Below, piece by piece: positions 35,456-47,232 of a DNA stretch of 64,000 nucleotides (positions within the stretch are counted from its first letter, which is position 1; every line of letters starts with the position of its first letter). The stretch lies in NCBI GenBank assembly GCA_030248215.1, contig JASANG010001441.1:1-64000 (forward strand). Reading direction: 5' to 3'. Made by a program: the position numbers and the translations under genes. The notes beneath the pieces were generated by a model that was not told the origin of the DNA, did not search any database, and saw only the letters and a list, made by a program, of their open reading frames with translations. This stretch comes from Enoplolaimus lenunculus (taxonomy: Eukaryota > Nematoda > Enoplea > Enoplida > Thoracostomopsidae).

Positions 35456-36659
35456 CATTAGACTTATGTAAGTTCAGTTAAACCCCTTATAAATCTCAGG
35501 TAACCCTGGGATACTGAATTAATCATGGTAAATAAATTCTATAATGTTAACATTTTTTACTATTAAGATATGAACATTTTTGATTTCAATGCACATATAA
35601 CAATATCTTTGATGCTAGCGCCTATTACAAGAGTTAACTCAAATTTAAGCAGGAGCATTTCTGTCCACTTAGTGGGCACTATGATAGTTTTTATCTCGTC
35701 GTATACATTGTACTCGGACCAGGATTTCATTTCGGGATGGTTTAACGTCATTTCGAAAGTGATTTGCTACCTTGTGTAGCGAGCAAGAAAGTTGTTAAGA
35801 TTTTACGATATAAAAGATCATACTAAATCTTATTAGTGCCTTCTTTCTTGTGTCATCAGATATTTCTCAATGATTAACTTTCAGTTCCTTGCCTTGCATA
35901 CGACCCTGATTGTTTGATGCCGCATTGCCGTCCGATTTTGTTGTTTCCGCCTACTTCAAACACCTGATGAAGAACGCTTGTTCAAGGTGAAATTCTGTTG
36001 TCTGACCTACCCCTTTTTGATAGGTTCCTTTTGATTTTGTCAAATCTTTCGTAATAATTCAAATATATCGTATCTAGACATACACAGCATCTGATAAATT
36101 ATTTAGCGAAAATCATGACATGAAAAAATAATGTTAAGGAATTAAACGAATTAAAAATTAAAGATGAATTGTGTTAATTTTAATACAAACTTCTTTGAAA
36201 AACATAGAATCTTAACTAGATTTGCCCTACGGCCAGGATTTTTACCGGGGCCGGGCCCAGGCCCCGGGATATCTATAGTCTAAACTCACACATATTTGTT
36301 ATTAAGGCTTGATGACTACTGCCGATAGGGCGCATACAAAGGAAGAGATAGAGCGAATATATACTATTTCCAAATTTCTAGAAATATATGAAAAAGCACT
36401 TTCGACGGTGTATAGAAAATTTTTCTAAATGCCCTTTAATCCTTAGGGATTTAACATTTTTTGCACTAGGTTATCTCCTTCAGAAATGAAATTCTGGCTG
36501 CCCCTCCTCTTGATTGCCTTTCGATAACATCAGAGTTTGGAAAACGTGCTGGAACGACAAAAACGCAACGCGAGCTAGTACATTTTGGACTGTATGAATT
36601 TAAGTCAGCTCCATCGCTTGAAAAATATCCATCAAGTCTTGCTCAAGTAAACGATAGTA

Positions 36660-38214
36660 ATGCGTCATCCATTTTATCGTGTGCCCGCCGCGTGGAAAAT
36701 TGACACAACCATTTCCAAGTACGGTTTTGAAAAACGCTTCAAGAAGGAAATTGAATTTGAAAAAATTGGTCTAGTGGGAAATTGAGGCAATTTACAAACC
36801 GTACTAGTAAATTGAAATCATATTTTGCGTGTCAATTTCCCAATAGGGAATTTAAATAGGACAGCAGTAGGAAATTGAGACATTTTTAAAACTTAAATAG
36901 GAAATTGATAAGCTAAATTTACTGTCGAAAAGGAAATTGAAAAGTCACCAAAACTGCAGTGGGAAATGGGCACCCAAATTTCAGTTTCGATTTCCCTCAC
37001 GGTAGTTGCAAATCAGCAGGGCAGTGGGAAATTGAAAAAATCATAAAAGCGGAACATTGCGGTAGGTACATGACCTTTGACCTAATCGATGCAATACTTC
37101 GCTTTTGTTTACGCTTTGCGGTAACGTCATTGCTGCTATTTTCAACGAAAGTCCGCAATATGTTTTACAGATAAGTTTGCTTATTAAGCTTATGGGTTTG
37201 CCGAAACCATCGGCATTCTATTGTACTGATACATGCCGAACATAAAAGGTTAAGGCTATGCTTATGTTCACGCTTAACCAAATTGATCCTCGCATACCCG
37301 ATGACCCTACAATGCTACATTAATCTGAACTGTAAACCTTGCCACTTCACAGTATATGTGTTTACGGTTAATCGTCGCTTTGGTTCATTGTGTACTGTAA
37401 TAAAGAAAAATGAACCTGTATGCGTTAAGTGCGGCAGCATATACAGTATGAACTGTTTGTTACTTTAAATTTGAATTTTAACCTTCGTTATAATAGCGTG
37501 CTTTTGGAGTAGCAAAAAGTGTCATTTTGTTTACCAGCTCTACAAGAAACAGTTTACATTGCAATCTTAAAAAGTTCGGTGTATTTTCAGTTTGCCCCAT
37601 ATGCCTAACACTTCCATTTCAACTTAGGAGGCCCATCACATTCAATTTCTACTTTCAATTTCAATCGCACAATTTCAAACTTGCGACTTGGGCGGCCCAT
37701 AAAACATTTCTAGAAACTCTCCAAAATTTCAACTTAGAGACCCATCACATTCAATTCCTACTTTCAATTTCAATCGCACAATTTCAACCTTCGACTTGGG
37801 TGCCCATCAAACATCATTTCTAGAAACTCTCATCCTGACCTTCAATTTGAACTTTGAGTTGCAAAATTTGAACCTTTTTGGGGACAATATCACAACTGAA
37901 ATTGTAACCTGCAAATTCAATTTTCGATAACAGGGACAATATCGTTAAATTGGTAAACGTTATGCTTCTCTTTCAATTTCCACTTTGGTAATTGCAGTGT
38001 CAAAGCAAAGCGGAAATTGAATTTGGAAAATGGCGCAATTTCCAATTGCCCTTGTTTAAAAAATCGCTAGTGGTAAATTGAAGATCAAATAATGTGGAAA
38101 ATTGAAACAGTTTTGAAATTCAATTTCCTTTTTGAAGCGTTTTTCAAAACCGTACTTGGAAATGGTTGTGTCAATTTTCCACACGGCGGGCACACGATAA
38201 AATGGATGACGCAT
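36660..38214. mobile_element. Non-autonomous DNA element with about 100-bp inverted ends
   Basis: The arms 36660 to about 36762 and about 38112 to 38214 are inverted and nearly identical: ATGCGTCATCCATTTTATCG, GTGTGCCCGCCG and CCATTTCCAAGTACGGTTTT on one side, inverted on the other. Inside the left half GGAAATTGA recurs about every 50 bp (36770-37035). The right half carries its complement (TCAATTTC), including a 110-bp direct duplication at 37616-37832. Two short interior open frames (36959-37174, 37283-37468) match nothing I know. No convincing target duplication seen. Near-identical arms suggest a recent insertion. Confidence 0.85.
37616..37832. repeat. 110-bp direct duplication inside the long-TIR element
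   Basis: AACTTAGGAGGCCCATCACA and AACTTAGAGACCCATCACAT begin two units; TTTCTAGAAACTCTC ends both. Confidence 0.9.
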
Positions 38215-38387
38215 AAAATACAACTTATTGTATAGCCGGATTAAATTCGGCATTTTCACTGTGGGGGCAATTGTGTTGCACCTTTTCGCACTGGCGAAAA
38301 AGTTTTAGTCCCACTTAAAAACGATATGAATTTCCTGCATATACACTCGTCATATATTTGTTTTCGAACCCTAGGCATGCAGGTCCA

Positions 38388-38535
38388 TAGCCAGCTCACC
38401 TTTCTAAAGCAGCTAAAAGGTTTTCAGAAGGGGCATACAGGAATTTTCAATGACATGCAAGCAAGTTAAACATTTTCTAGGGGGCCAAATATTGTAATGG
38501 AAGCCCCATTCTGGATCCCTACGGCTATGGTCCTG
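38388..38535. repeat. GTAGCC-family MITE
   Basis: CCATAGCCAGCTCACCTTTC ... ATCCCTACGGCTATGG. Confidence 0.65.
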
Positions 38536-38820
38536 TAGGTATGCCAAGCTGCAGGCCAGTGTGGTCGGCGTCTCGAAGAATCTGGATTAGCCAGCGTCAG
38601 TACCATTTAGAAAAATAACTAAATTATTGTTTCTTAACACAAAATTCACATTAATAAACCAAATTTTCAATAAACAAAAAAATTTGAGCTCTTGTACGCT
38701 TCCATCACACTGAATGTTAAGGCTTAGGCTTCCGAGATGAAAGCCTACTGCTTAGGCATTGCAAAACCTTTTGCTAACCTAAACAAGCCAGATGTTATAC
38801 AACGGCCATCTTTAACTTAC

Positions 38821-39062
38821 CTGTTGTTTGGCAATATTTGTGCTGACTGAAATTGCCGGCAGGGACACACGCCGTCTAGGAGGCGGAGGAGCCATTCCAG
38901 GTCCGGTTCCGGAATTAGTCCGATCGGCTGAATGAATCTTTTTCAATGCCGGCAAATGACTCGTTGTAGATTCGTAGGTTGATACAGAATTTGACGAAGA
39001 TCCCGGTGAGCTTAAACCGTTTGAACCAGTTGTTGGACACGATGGAGTTAGTGAAATTGAAA
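38821..39062 (-). CDS. PDE3: PDE3 exon: N-terminal region with RRRVSLP phosphosite-like motif
   Basis: The exon ends AAACAACAG before GTAAGT, phase 0, and joins in frame to SSVAEARG. It encodes a Ser/Thr/Pro-rich stretch (TPSCPTTGSNGLSSPGSSS), then PGMAPPPPRRRVSLPAISV and STNIAKQQ. Mammalian PDE3 has RRTSLPCI or RRPSLPCI just before the same conserved region; RRRxS is a basophilic kinase site and is known to be phosphorylated in PDE3. The 5' limit is uncertain. I chose the acceptor CTATCTCCAG at 39063 (phase 1). Alternatively the exon starts upstream, where the frame is open to a stop near 39109 and contains an ATG (MLSPVS). Confidence 0.85.
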
Positions 39063-39384
39063 CTGGAGATAGCATAGTTTGTTCATGCAAAATCCGCACG
39101 GAAAACTACGTCTGTGACTTTAGGCGTCAAGACGTTGCAGGGTGGAATAAATCTTTAGTAACATTGGATTTACTTTTTAATTCTAATAGTTTGGAATCTT
39201 GAAATATACAAATTCAAATCTGATAGTTGTTCAATTTTGCTCGCATCGCCTATGAGGTTTTCTTCTTTTTATGCTGCCACTGTTTTGATAGTTCGATTCT
39301 CGTGACAGACAAAAACAGAGTTTTTTACTGAAGTTAAAATATTAAAATGTATTATTGGTACCTCCAGCTTCTCGCTTGCTTTAC

Positions 39385-39469
39385 TCGCAAAAATTCTTTC
39401 AATTTCAACTGGTGCTCCCATGACAGCGATTCGGAGTGGTTCCAGTCGCTCAGAACCGTAAGACGACAT
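39385..39469 (-). CDS. Possible first coding exon of the PDE3 gene
   Basis: An ATG with A at -3 opens a 28-codon frame, MSSYGSERLEPLRIAVMGAP then VEIERIFA, up to a GTAAAG donor at 39384. Phase 1 fits the TT that starts the 39062 exon, giving a 322-bp intron. If real it makes a PDE3 isoform without the N-terminal membrane segments of mammalian long forms. The sequence itself has no match that I recognise, and the same DNA is open on the plus strand. This is inference from position and phase only. Confidence 0.28.
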
Positions 39470-39492
39470 TTAAAGAGAACTGGAAAAATTGA

Positions 39493-39744
39493 ACGGAGGC
39501 TGGATGGCAACCTCAGAGAGGTCGGCCAACCCCAGATCCTACGAGCAAATACCCGTCAATCGCGAAAGCTAAAGGGACCGGGCTTCTGTTCGGGGCGGGC
39601 AACCTTGCGCACGATTTGGCCAAGGCCTGGAAGAAACTTTTAGGCTTTGCGTATACTGCAAGCAATGGTACAATATTAAATTCACCTACGACACCCAGCA
39701 ACACATGTTTGGCGAAAAAACTCAAGCAACCGCAACCTGTTTGA
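39493..39744 (+). pseudogene. GC-rich coding-like patch, unidentified
   Basis: A plus-strand frame without an ATG is open for 83 codons. It includes PSIAKAKGTGLLFGAGNLAH, then DLAKAWKKLLGFAYTASNG, ending KLKQPQPV and stop. A second plus frame (39347-39643) and a minus frame (39513-39725) are open over the same DNA. The GC level is well above its surroundings. It could be an exon, a gene relic, or the CpG-rich promoter or 5' leader of the PDE3 gene, whose possible first ATG is at 39469. I do not recognise the protein. Confidence 0.25.
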
Positions 39745-39908
39745 ATATAAATTCGATGTTAGTCCGATAGGTTTAGCCAAGATTAATAGAAAATTGGTGG
39801 TTACTTTCGATAAAAATTTCGAAGGAATGTTACTTGTGCTATCAACTAAAAATATCCAAAAACCCTATTTGCAAAGATGCCAAACAGGCATGAATTTTGT
39901 AACATATT

Positions 39909-40061
39909 TATTGCGCTATACTCGACGCGAGCCGCCAAACGCTGCCGGATGCCGTAGCGCGGTACCTCCCGCCAACGTAATCTTTTTCAATAAAAATTCC
40001 ACAATGAATTTTTCAAGAGGCGCGCGGTGGCGTCTGTTACAGCAAAGTATAGCGCAACCCT
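39909..40061. repeat. GC-rich MITE, GCGCTATACTT family
   Basis: TTGCGCTATACTCGACGCGA on the left and AAAGTATAGCGCAACCCT on the right. The left end (GCGCTATACTCG, GCCGCCAAACGC, GCGGTAC) is the closest single-copy relative of the 84-bp satellite unit. Confidence 0.8.
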
Positions 40062-40795
40062 AAAAAATCTCGAGGATGGAAACTTTTGGTTAGAATCAAA
40101 ATTTTATAAAATCGTTAAACTACATAAAATTGGCTAAATTTTAAATATGAGAAATTTACCATTTTTTCAATTTGAAAGCCATCAAAAATCTAAAAGTGTG
40201 AGTTTTCTGATTTTTTGCCAAACAGCAGTGCTAAATTTAATTCAGATTATATGAGCCGGAACTAAAAAATCGCTCATAGATTTTAGTTTCCAGCGTTTAA
40301 ATATTTATTACAACCATTAACAAATTTAGTTCGAAAATCACGCGTTTCTATACCTTTTAGGTTCGCGCATTACTACTAGAACTGGCGAAGCAAATTGGGG
40401 TTGAATTTTGCAGTGATATGTGTACGTTGTGAAAAAGTCAGGGACGGCGTTAGGATAGTCGGAACCCTCTTAAACGGGTTCACGGCGGCCTTCCGTAAAA
40501 CGTTTTACATCTGTACACCTTCATGATCGGCGCAAAAGTTTTTATTTTGCCAAGATGCCCTCAAACAGTCGGGGCCGACAATTGCGAAAGGGGTTGGGCT
40601 GGGCGTTTCCGCCGGCACTGGGATAAGTTCAGAAATATTCGAGGTTGTCAGCGATGCATAATGTAATTTGATTTTTAATGAATATTTTATTTAAATTTTA
40701 TTTTAATATCTGTAAACTAATGGTGCTGAGAAAATCGCATATATATGTATATATAATTTATTTCTTTAACGCATCAATTTAAAAAACAGGATTTT

Positions 40796-40975
40796 AACAG
40801 TAGCATAAGCATATTCCTAAGCCTAAGCCTAAGCCTAACGCTAAGCGTAAGCGTAAGCCTAATCTAAGACTAAGCCTTAACCTATGCCTAAGCCTAAGCC
40901 TAAGCAAAAACAGTCGATAACTTCAGTATACTCTATTGCAGACCCGCGGAAAATGTTCCGTCCCTGATGTTTACA
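40796..40975. repeat. hAT-like MITE with the longest TTAGGC array
   Basis: Reverse orientation. CCTAAGCCTAAGCCTAAGCC near the left and a second run before GCAAAAACAGTC; right end TGTTCCGTCCCTGATGTTTA. Duplications not clear. Confidence 0.7.
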
Positions 40976-43872
40976 TGAGCCTTTTAACGCAATAGAGCGG
41001 CCAATACAAAATTTCTATCTTTCTGACCACTCTTCACATAAACGGTAACCATTTCTCTACACTTTTAGAAAAAAATGATATCTTGGTTCAAACTTAAATC
41101 AACTACTTTGAATATAAAATCCTAAACTCCCAAACACTGCTTAAAGTTTATGTTTACACTAATATTTAATAGTTTATTCCTTACTGTAGTTCTTAGGTTG
41201 ACTATTCGAACGTAATGCTGAGATAGAATTCAAATTTAAATTTGGCTAAATTTGAAATTTTGCCTGGTTTAACACAGATAACAGTCGACCTAAGCTTAGG
41301 CGTACAACTAATCCAGACCGTTTCTACAAAACGTTAAAATCATTAAAACATTGCTATGGAATACGAATATTAGGCTTGGCCTGTGTTCTCAAATGGGTGT
41401 AGCACTTATTTACCAGTTTGTAATAGGTCTTGTAGTTTTCTAACCAGTGAATTGCGAGTTTCGCAATTCAGCACATTTATCGCATTTGATTTGTCCTATC
41501 GCTATGTCAATCTTAAGATCCGCAATTGCAGGAGTTCGTCTGTACGAATGCCTATCGATTACTGGTGCGGTGATACTTGCTATATCAAACTACTTGTAAT
41601 AAAACATACTTTAAAACTGTAAAACTTGGTGTGCCGCCCCAAGTATTATAAATCCGCCGCTGTTTGCCATCAAATCGAGACTATATCTAGCCAAGATGCA
41701 CAGGGTAAGCATTGAGTTGCATTGCTTTGTCAACACAATATGATCTACTCATATCACTAACCTATATTTAGTTCCAACGCTCATATAACAATAAAATACT
41801 GAGTTTAACCGGATAAATAAATCTATGATACTCAAGTGGTAATAATGGGACGATTAAAACAATTCAAAAATAAAACCGGCAGCACTCAGCAAACGCCATA
41901 AAATACGTAGTTTCACGCCAAAACCTGGAGCCTATAATTCACGGCAACAATGATAAGTCCGAGCTTCCCATTATCACACTTTGCTCAGAGAGCTCCAGCA
42001 GGGGTTTTTTGGGATTTTATTGGCAAAAAATATCAGTTCCATTAAAGCCGAAAATTCATTTATGTGCAAAAAAAATTATTTCACCCAAAAAAGGCCGATA
42101 TGCCATTAAATATATAACATATTATATACACACACATATATATATTTATATATAAATGTATATATACAAAAACAGTGGCGTAGCCAGGAATTCATTTCGA
42201 AAGGGCAGAACCTGCCGTATAAAAGAGGTTCACGAGTGAACGTATAGAGCGAGAAATTTTACTTCACTGCTAAGATTAAACAGGTTAGCATAAAGCCTAG
42301 GAAAGTGACTGTTTTTATAGTCGTTCCTGAAATTCCGTCTTGCAGTGTATTCTTCTAGTATATGCCAGCAAACACGAATACCTTCATAACAATATGTAAT
42401 ATGTTTATATCTGTTTATATATATATTTGTATTTTAGATGCCAGGCCAGTATTCAAGAGGGGAAGGAATGCTCATCCCCTTTAGAAAAGTTTTGTGGCCT
42501 TTAGGAAGTTGTTGATGCACATGCGAAATATGTGAAATCTTCACATGTATCCTCTTCTGCAACTTTAAGCAGACTGATACGCAGATGGACTAGGTACTTA
42601 CCTATTTGCGGTTCTAGTTTAGACGTATAATAGATTTTTAATTCTAAAATCAGTTTAAGTACATTTTTTCCAGCCGCTTTTACATCAAACTGTCATTAAC
42701 TACCATCGTTTTAATGAATGGCTCTTTAAATAAGCTTGTTTATGCTCTTTGGCGTTCGCGCGCCATTAAAATTTCTGCCGAAAACATGAAATGTTGGTTA
42801 AATTTAACAATAATCACATAGCTAGTTTAAATTATTTTGGAATAAATAATGCTAAATAATGTTGGTTAAATTTAACAAAATCACATAGCTAATAGACGTT
42901 ATTTAGAAAAATACAGCTTAAATAGCATTAATGAATATTTAAAATGAGCATCAGGTTAATGAATCGAGCAGCTTTTAATGTTATGATAATGAAAAGTGTA
43001 TAATTCAGCTAATTAAAACACGGTTTTTAAATGGTGGTGATGAACGCTTCCCATTTGAACGATCCAGTTTAGAATGTGAACTGGAAGAATAAGATTTCAG
43101 TTGAAATTGTTTAAATTCATGCATTGCCGGATTATACAGGCATGCCTTTAGTCATCCATCGACTTAGTTTTGGAAAAAAATGAACAGCCTGAAATCAAAG
43201 CCGACATGGAAGCCAAATAGATCCCGGAATCGGGCTGGATTCTTACAACAAATTGTAAAGCGAGTATCTTGTATCAGTAGAAATATAACGTTACATTTTA
43301 CATAAGTCAGTCTTTGAAAACTGAAAACAGTCACTTTTAGTTAAAATCTGACTTCAGCATAGTTTCTGCAACCCAGCCAGTGTTAAAAAGTCAAAAACGT
43401 TAATATTCATTACAAAATACTTAAATTATCCTTCTATATTACTATTATCCTACTATGATACAAATTTGTTTTTAAGTAAAAACGTAAAGAATAAAAAATT
43501 CAGCGGCTACTGGCGAGGGGGACACAAACTCGACGCCCACACAGCCAAGGCTCAAAATCAAAAATTTGCTTTAAGATTTAGTGCTAAAATTGCGTTTGGC
43601 TTCTCGCTCGCGAGCTATTTTGTACTATGTACCGCCAGTTGCACAGATCAGAAATTTCTGGATTTGCCACTACACGGCGCATCATGTGATATTTTGTGCA
43701 ACAATTTACGACGTTTCAAACGTAATTTGAAGTAATCCACTTGGTGAGATTGCATAATTTTGCACAAAAAACAACTTTTCTGTCGTTCAAATAAGTTTTT
43801 AAAAATTGCTCAATAATATCCGTAATATAATGCGAATTATATACGCACAGTTTTAGGCATGTTCAACAGTAT

Positions 43873-46800
43873 ACTTGCATGCGCTATTTCACACTTAGGA
43901 GTGTGCTATACTCGCAGCGCAACGAACGCCGCCGCGCGGTACAGTAAAATTTTTCAACTTGCATGCGCTATTTCACACTTAGGAGTGTGCTATACTCGCA
44001 GCGCAACGAACGCCGCCGCGCCCTCCAGTAAAATTTTTCAACTTGCATGCGCTATTTCACACTTAGGAGTGTGCTATACTCGCAGCGCAACGAACGCCGC
44101 CGCGCCATACAGTAAAATTTTTCAACTTGCATGCGCTATTTCACACTTAGGAGTGTGCTATACTCGCAGCGCAACGAACGCCGCCGCGCGGTACAGTAAA
44201 ATTTTTCAACTTGCATGCGCTATTTCACACTTAGGAGTGTGCTATACTCGCAGCGCAACGAACGCCGCCGCGCGGTACAGTAAAATTTTTCAACTTGCAT
44301 GCGCTATTTCACACTTAGTAGTGTGCTGTACTCGCAGCGCAACGAACGCCGCCGCGCCGTACAGTAAAATTTTTCAACTTGCATGCGCTATTTCACACTT
44401 AGGAGTGTGCTATACTCGCAGCGCAACGAACGCCGCCGCGCCATACAGTAAAATTTTTCAACTTGCATGCGCTATTTCACACTTAGTAGTGTGCTATACT
44501 CGCAGCGCAACGAACGCCGCCGCGCCATACAGTAAAATTTTTCAACTTGCATGCGCTATTTCACACTTTGGAGTGTGCTATACTCGCAGCGCAACGAACG
44601 CCGCCGCGCCATACAGTAAAATTTTTCAACTTGCATGCGCTATTTCACACTTAGTAGTGTGCTATACTCGCAGCGCAACGAACGCCGCCGCGCCATACAG
44701 TAAAATTTTTCAACTTGCATGCGCTATTTCACACTTAGGAGTGTGCTATGCTCGCAGCGCAACGAACGCCGCCGCGCCATACAGTAAAATTTTTCAACTT
44801 GCATGCGCTATTTCACACTTTGGAGTGTGCTATACTCGCAGCGCAACGAACGCCGCCGCGCCATACAGTAAAATTTTTCAACTTGCATGCGCTATTTCAC
44901 ACTTAGGAGTGTGCTATACTCGCAGCGCAACGAACGCCGCCGCGCCATACAGTAAAATTTTTCAACTTGCATGCGCTATTTCACTCTTAGGAGCGAGCTA
45001 TACTCGCAGCGCAACGAACGCCGCCGCGCAGTACAGTAAAATTTTTCAACTTGCATGCGCTATTTCACACTTAGTAGTGTGCTATACTCGCAGCGCAACG
45101 AACGCCGCCGCGCCATACACTAAAATTTTTCAACTTGCAGGCGCTATTTCACACTGTGGAGTGTGCTATACTCGCAGCGCAACGAACGCCGCCGCGCCAT
45201 ACAATAAAATTTTTCAACTTGCATGCGCTATTTCACACTTTGGAGTGTGCTATACTCGCAGCGCAACGAACGCCGCCGCGCCATACAGTAAAATTTTTCA
45301 ACTTGCATGCGCTATTTCACACTTTGGAGTGTGCTATACTCGCAGCGCAACGAACGCCGCCGCGCAGTACAGTAAAATTTTTCAACTTGCATGCGCTATT
45401 TCACACTTAGGAGTGTGCTATACTCGCAGCGCAACGAACGCCGCCGCGCCATACAGTAAAATTTTTCAACTTGCATGCGCTATTTCACACTTTGGAGTGT
45501 GCTATACTCGCAGCGCAACGAACGCCGCCGCGCCATACAGTAAAATTTTTCAACTTGCATGCGCTATTTCACACTTAGGAGTGTGCTATACTCGCAGCGC
45601 AACGAACGCCGCCGCGCGGTACAGTAAAATTTTTCAACTTGCATGCGCTATTTCACACTTAGGAGTGTGCTATACTCGCAGCGCAACGAACGCCGCCGCG
45701 CGGTACAGTAAAATTTTTCAACTTGCATGCGCTATTTCACACTTAGGAGTGTGCTATACTCGCAGCGCAACGAACGCCGCCGCGCCATACAGTAAAATTT
45801 TTCAACTTGCATGCGCTATTTCACACTTTGGAGTGTGCTATACTCGCAGCGCAACGAACGCCGCCGCGCCATACAGTAAAATTTTTCAACTTGCATGCGC
45901 TATTTCACACTTAGGAGTGTGCTATACTCCCAGCGCAACGAACGCCGCCGCGCGGTACAGTAAAATTTTTCAACTTGCATGCGCTATTTCACACTTAGGA
46001 GTGTGCTATACTCGCTGCGCAACGAACGCCGCCGCGCAGTACAGTAAAATTTTTCAACTTGCATGCGCTATTTCACACTTAGGAGTGTGCCATACTCGCA
46101 GCGCAGCGAACGCCGCCGCGCAGTACAGTAAAATTTTTCAACTTGCATGCGCTATTTCACACTTAGGAGTGTGCTATACTCGCAGCGCAACGAACGCCGC
46201 CGCGCCATACAGTAAAATTTTTCAACTTGCATGCGCTATTTCACACTTTGGAGTGTGCTATACTCGCATCGCAACGAACGCCGCCGCGCCATACAGTAAA
46301 ATTTTTCAACTTGCATGCGCTATTTCACACTTAGGAGTGTGCTATACTCGCAGCGCAACGAACGCCGCCGCGCGGTACAGTAAAATTTTTCAACTTGCAT
46401 GCGCTATTTCACACTTAGGAGTGTGCTATACTCGCAGCGCAACGAACGCCGCCGCGCGGTACAGTAAAATTTTTCAACTTGCATGCGCTATTTCACACTT
46501 AGGAGTGTGCTATACTCGCAGCGCAACGAACGCCGCCGCGCCATACAGTAAAATTTTTCAACTTGCATGCGCTATTTCACACTTAGGAGTGTGCTATACT
46601 CGCAGCGCAACGAACGCCGCCGCGCGGTACAGTAAAATTTTTCAACTTGCATGCGCTATTTCACACTTAGGAGTGTGCTATACTCGCAGCGCAACGAACG
46701 CCGACGCGCCATACAGTAAAATTTTTCAACTTGCATGCGCTATTTCACACTTTGGAGTGTGCTATACTCGCAGCGCAACGAACGCCGCCGCGCAGTACAG

Positions 46801-47232
46801 TAAAATTTTTCAACTTGCATGCGCTATTTCACACTTTGGAGTGTGCTATACTCGCAGCGCAACGAACGCCGTCGCGCGGTACAGTAAAATTTTTCAACTT
46901 GCATGCGCTATTTCACACTTAGGAGTGTGCTATACTCGCAGCGCAACGAACGCCGCCGCGCGGTACAGTAAAATTTTTCAACTTGCATGCGCTATTTCAC
47001 ACTTAGGAGTGTGCTATACTCGCAGCGCAACGAACGCCGCCGCGCAGTACAGTAAAATTTTTCAACTTGCATGCGCTATTTCACACTTTGGAGTGTGCTA
47101 TACTCGCAGCGCAACGAACGCCGCCGCGCAGTACAGTAAAATTTTTCAACTTGCATGCGCTATTTCACACTTAGGAGTGTGCTATACTCGCAGCGCAACG
47201 AACGCCGCCGCGCGGTACAGTAAAATTTTTCA
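43873..47232. repeat. 84-bp satellite, 40 units (1,125-codon chance open frame)
   Basis: Forty units of exactly 84 bp run head to tail. Each has ACTTGCATGCGCTATTTCAC, a CACACT-TAGG-AGTGTG hairpin, CTATACTCGCAGCGCAACGA, GCCGCCGCG, a variable CGGTAC/CCATAC/CAGTAC and AGTAAAATTTTTCA. Because 84 is a multiple of three and the unit has no stop in that frame, translation gives a 1,125-residue repeat (unit LACAISHLGVCYTRSATNAA plus AxYSKIFQ). The variants I can see mostly change the amino acid (L/F, G/V, R/P/Q), which argues against selection on a protein. The unit resembles the end of the GCGCTATACTT MITE family. Confidence 0.95.

Larger units (their letters stand above)
18767..38820 (-). other. 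Large PDE3 intron (20 kb)
   Basis: It holds the repeats and the coding-like patch listed separately. Stretches such as 20680-21640, 24460-25940, 26500-27430, 28040-28590, 31050-33210, 33600-34980 and 35470-36650 contain no gene I can support; 31330-31680 is AT-only low complexity built from TTTAAATTTAAAA-like words. Confidence 0.55.
39745..43872. other. No gene seen
   Basis: Two MITEs (39909-40061, 40796-40975) are listed. 42110-42175 is an AT/CA microsatellite. 42780-42900 holds a direct duplication of GTTGGTTAAATTTAACAA. 42177-42240 has a GGCGTAGCCAGGAATTCATT repeat fragment. Otherwise unrecognised. Confidence 0.5.

Noticed and set aside
39269-39469. Ras-like GTPase fragment (LRIAVMGAP)
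   Set aside because: The word resembles the start of a P-loop, but no GxxxxGK[ST] follows and no other GTPase motif is nearby.
40796-40920. Internal telomere or chromosome-end fusion from TTAGGC runs
   Set aside because: The runs are short, degenerate and lie inside a MITE family present many times in the window.
43873-47232. CRISPR-like array
   Set aside because: Units are contiguous and nearly identical with no unique spacers, and the DNA is eukaryotic.
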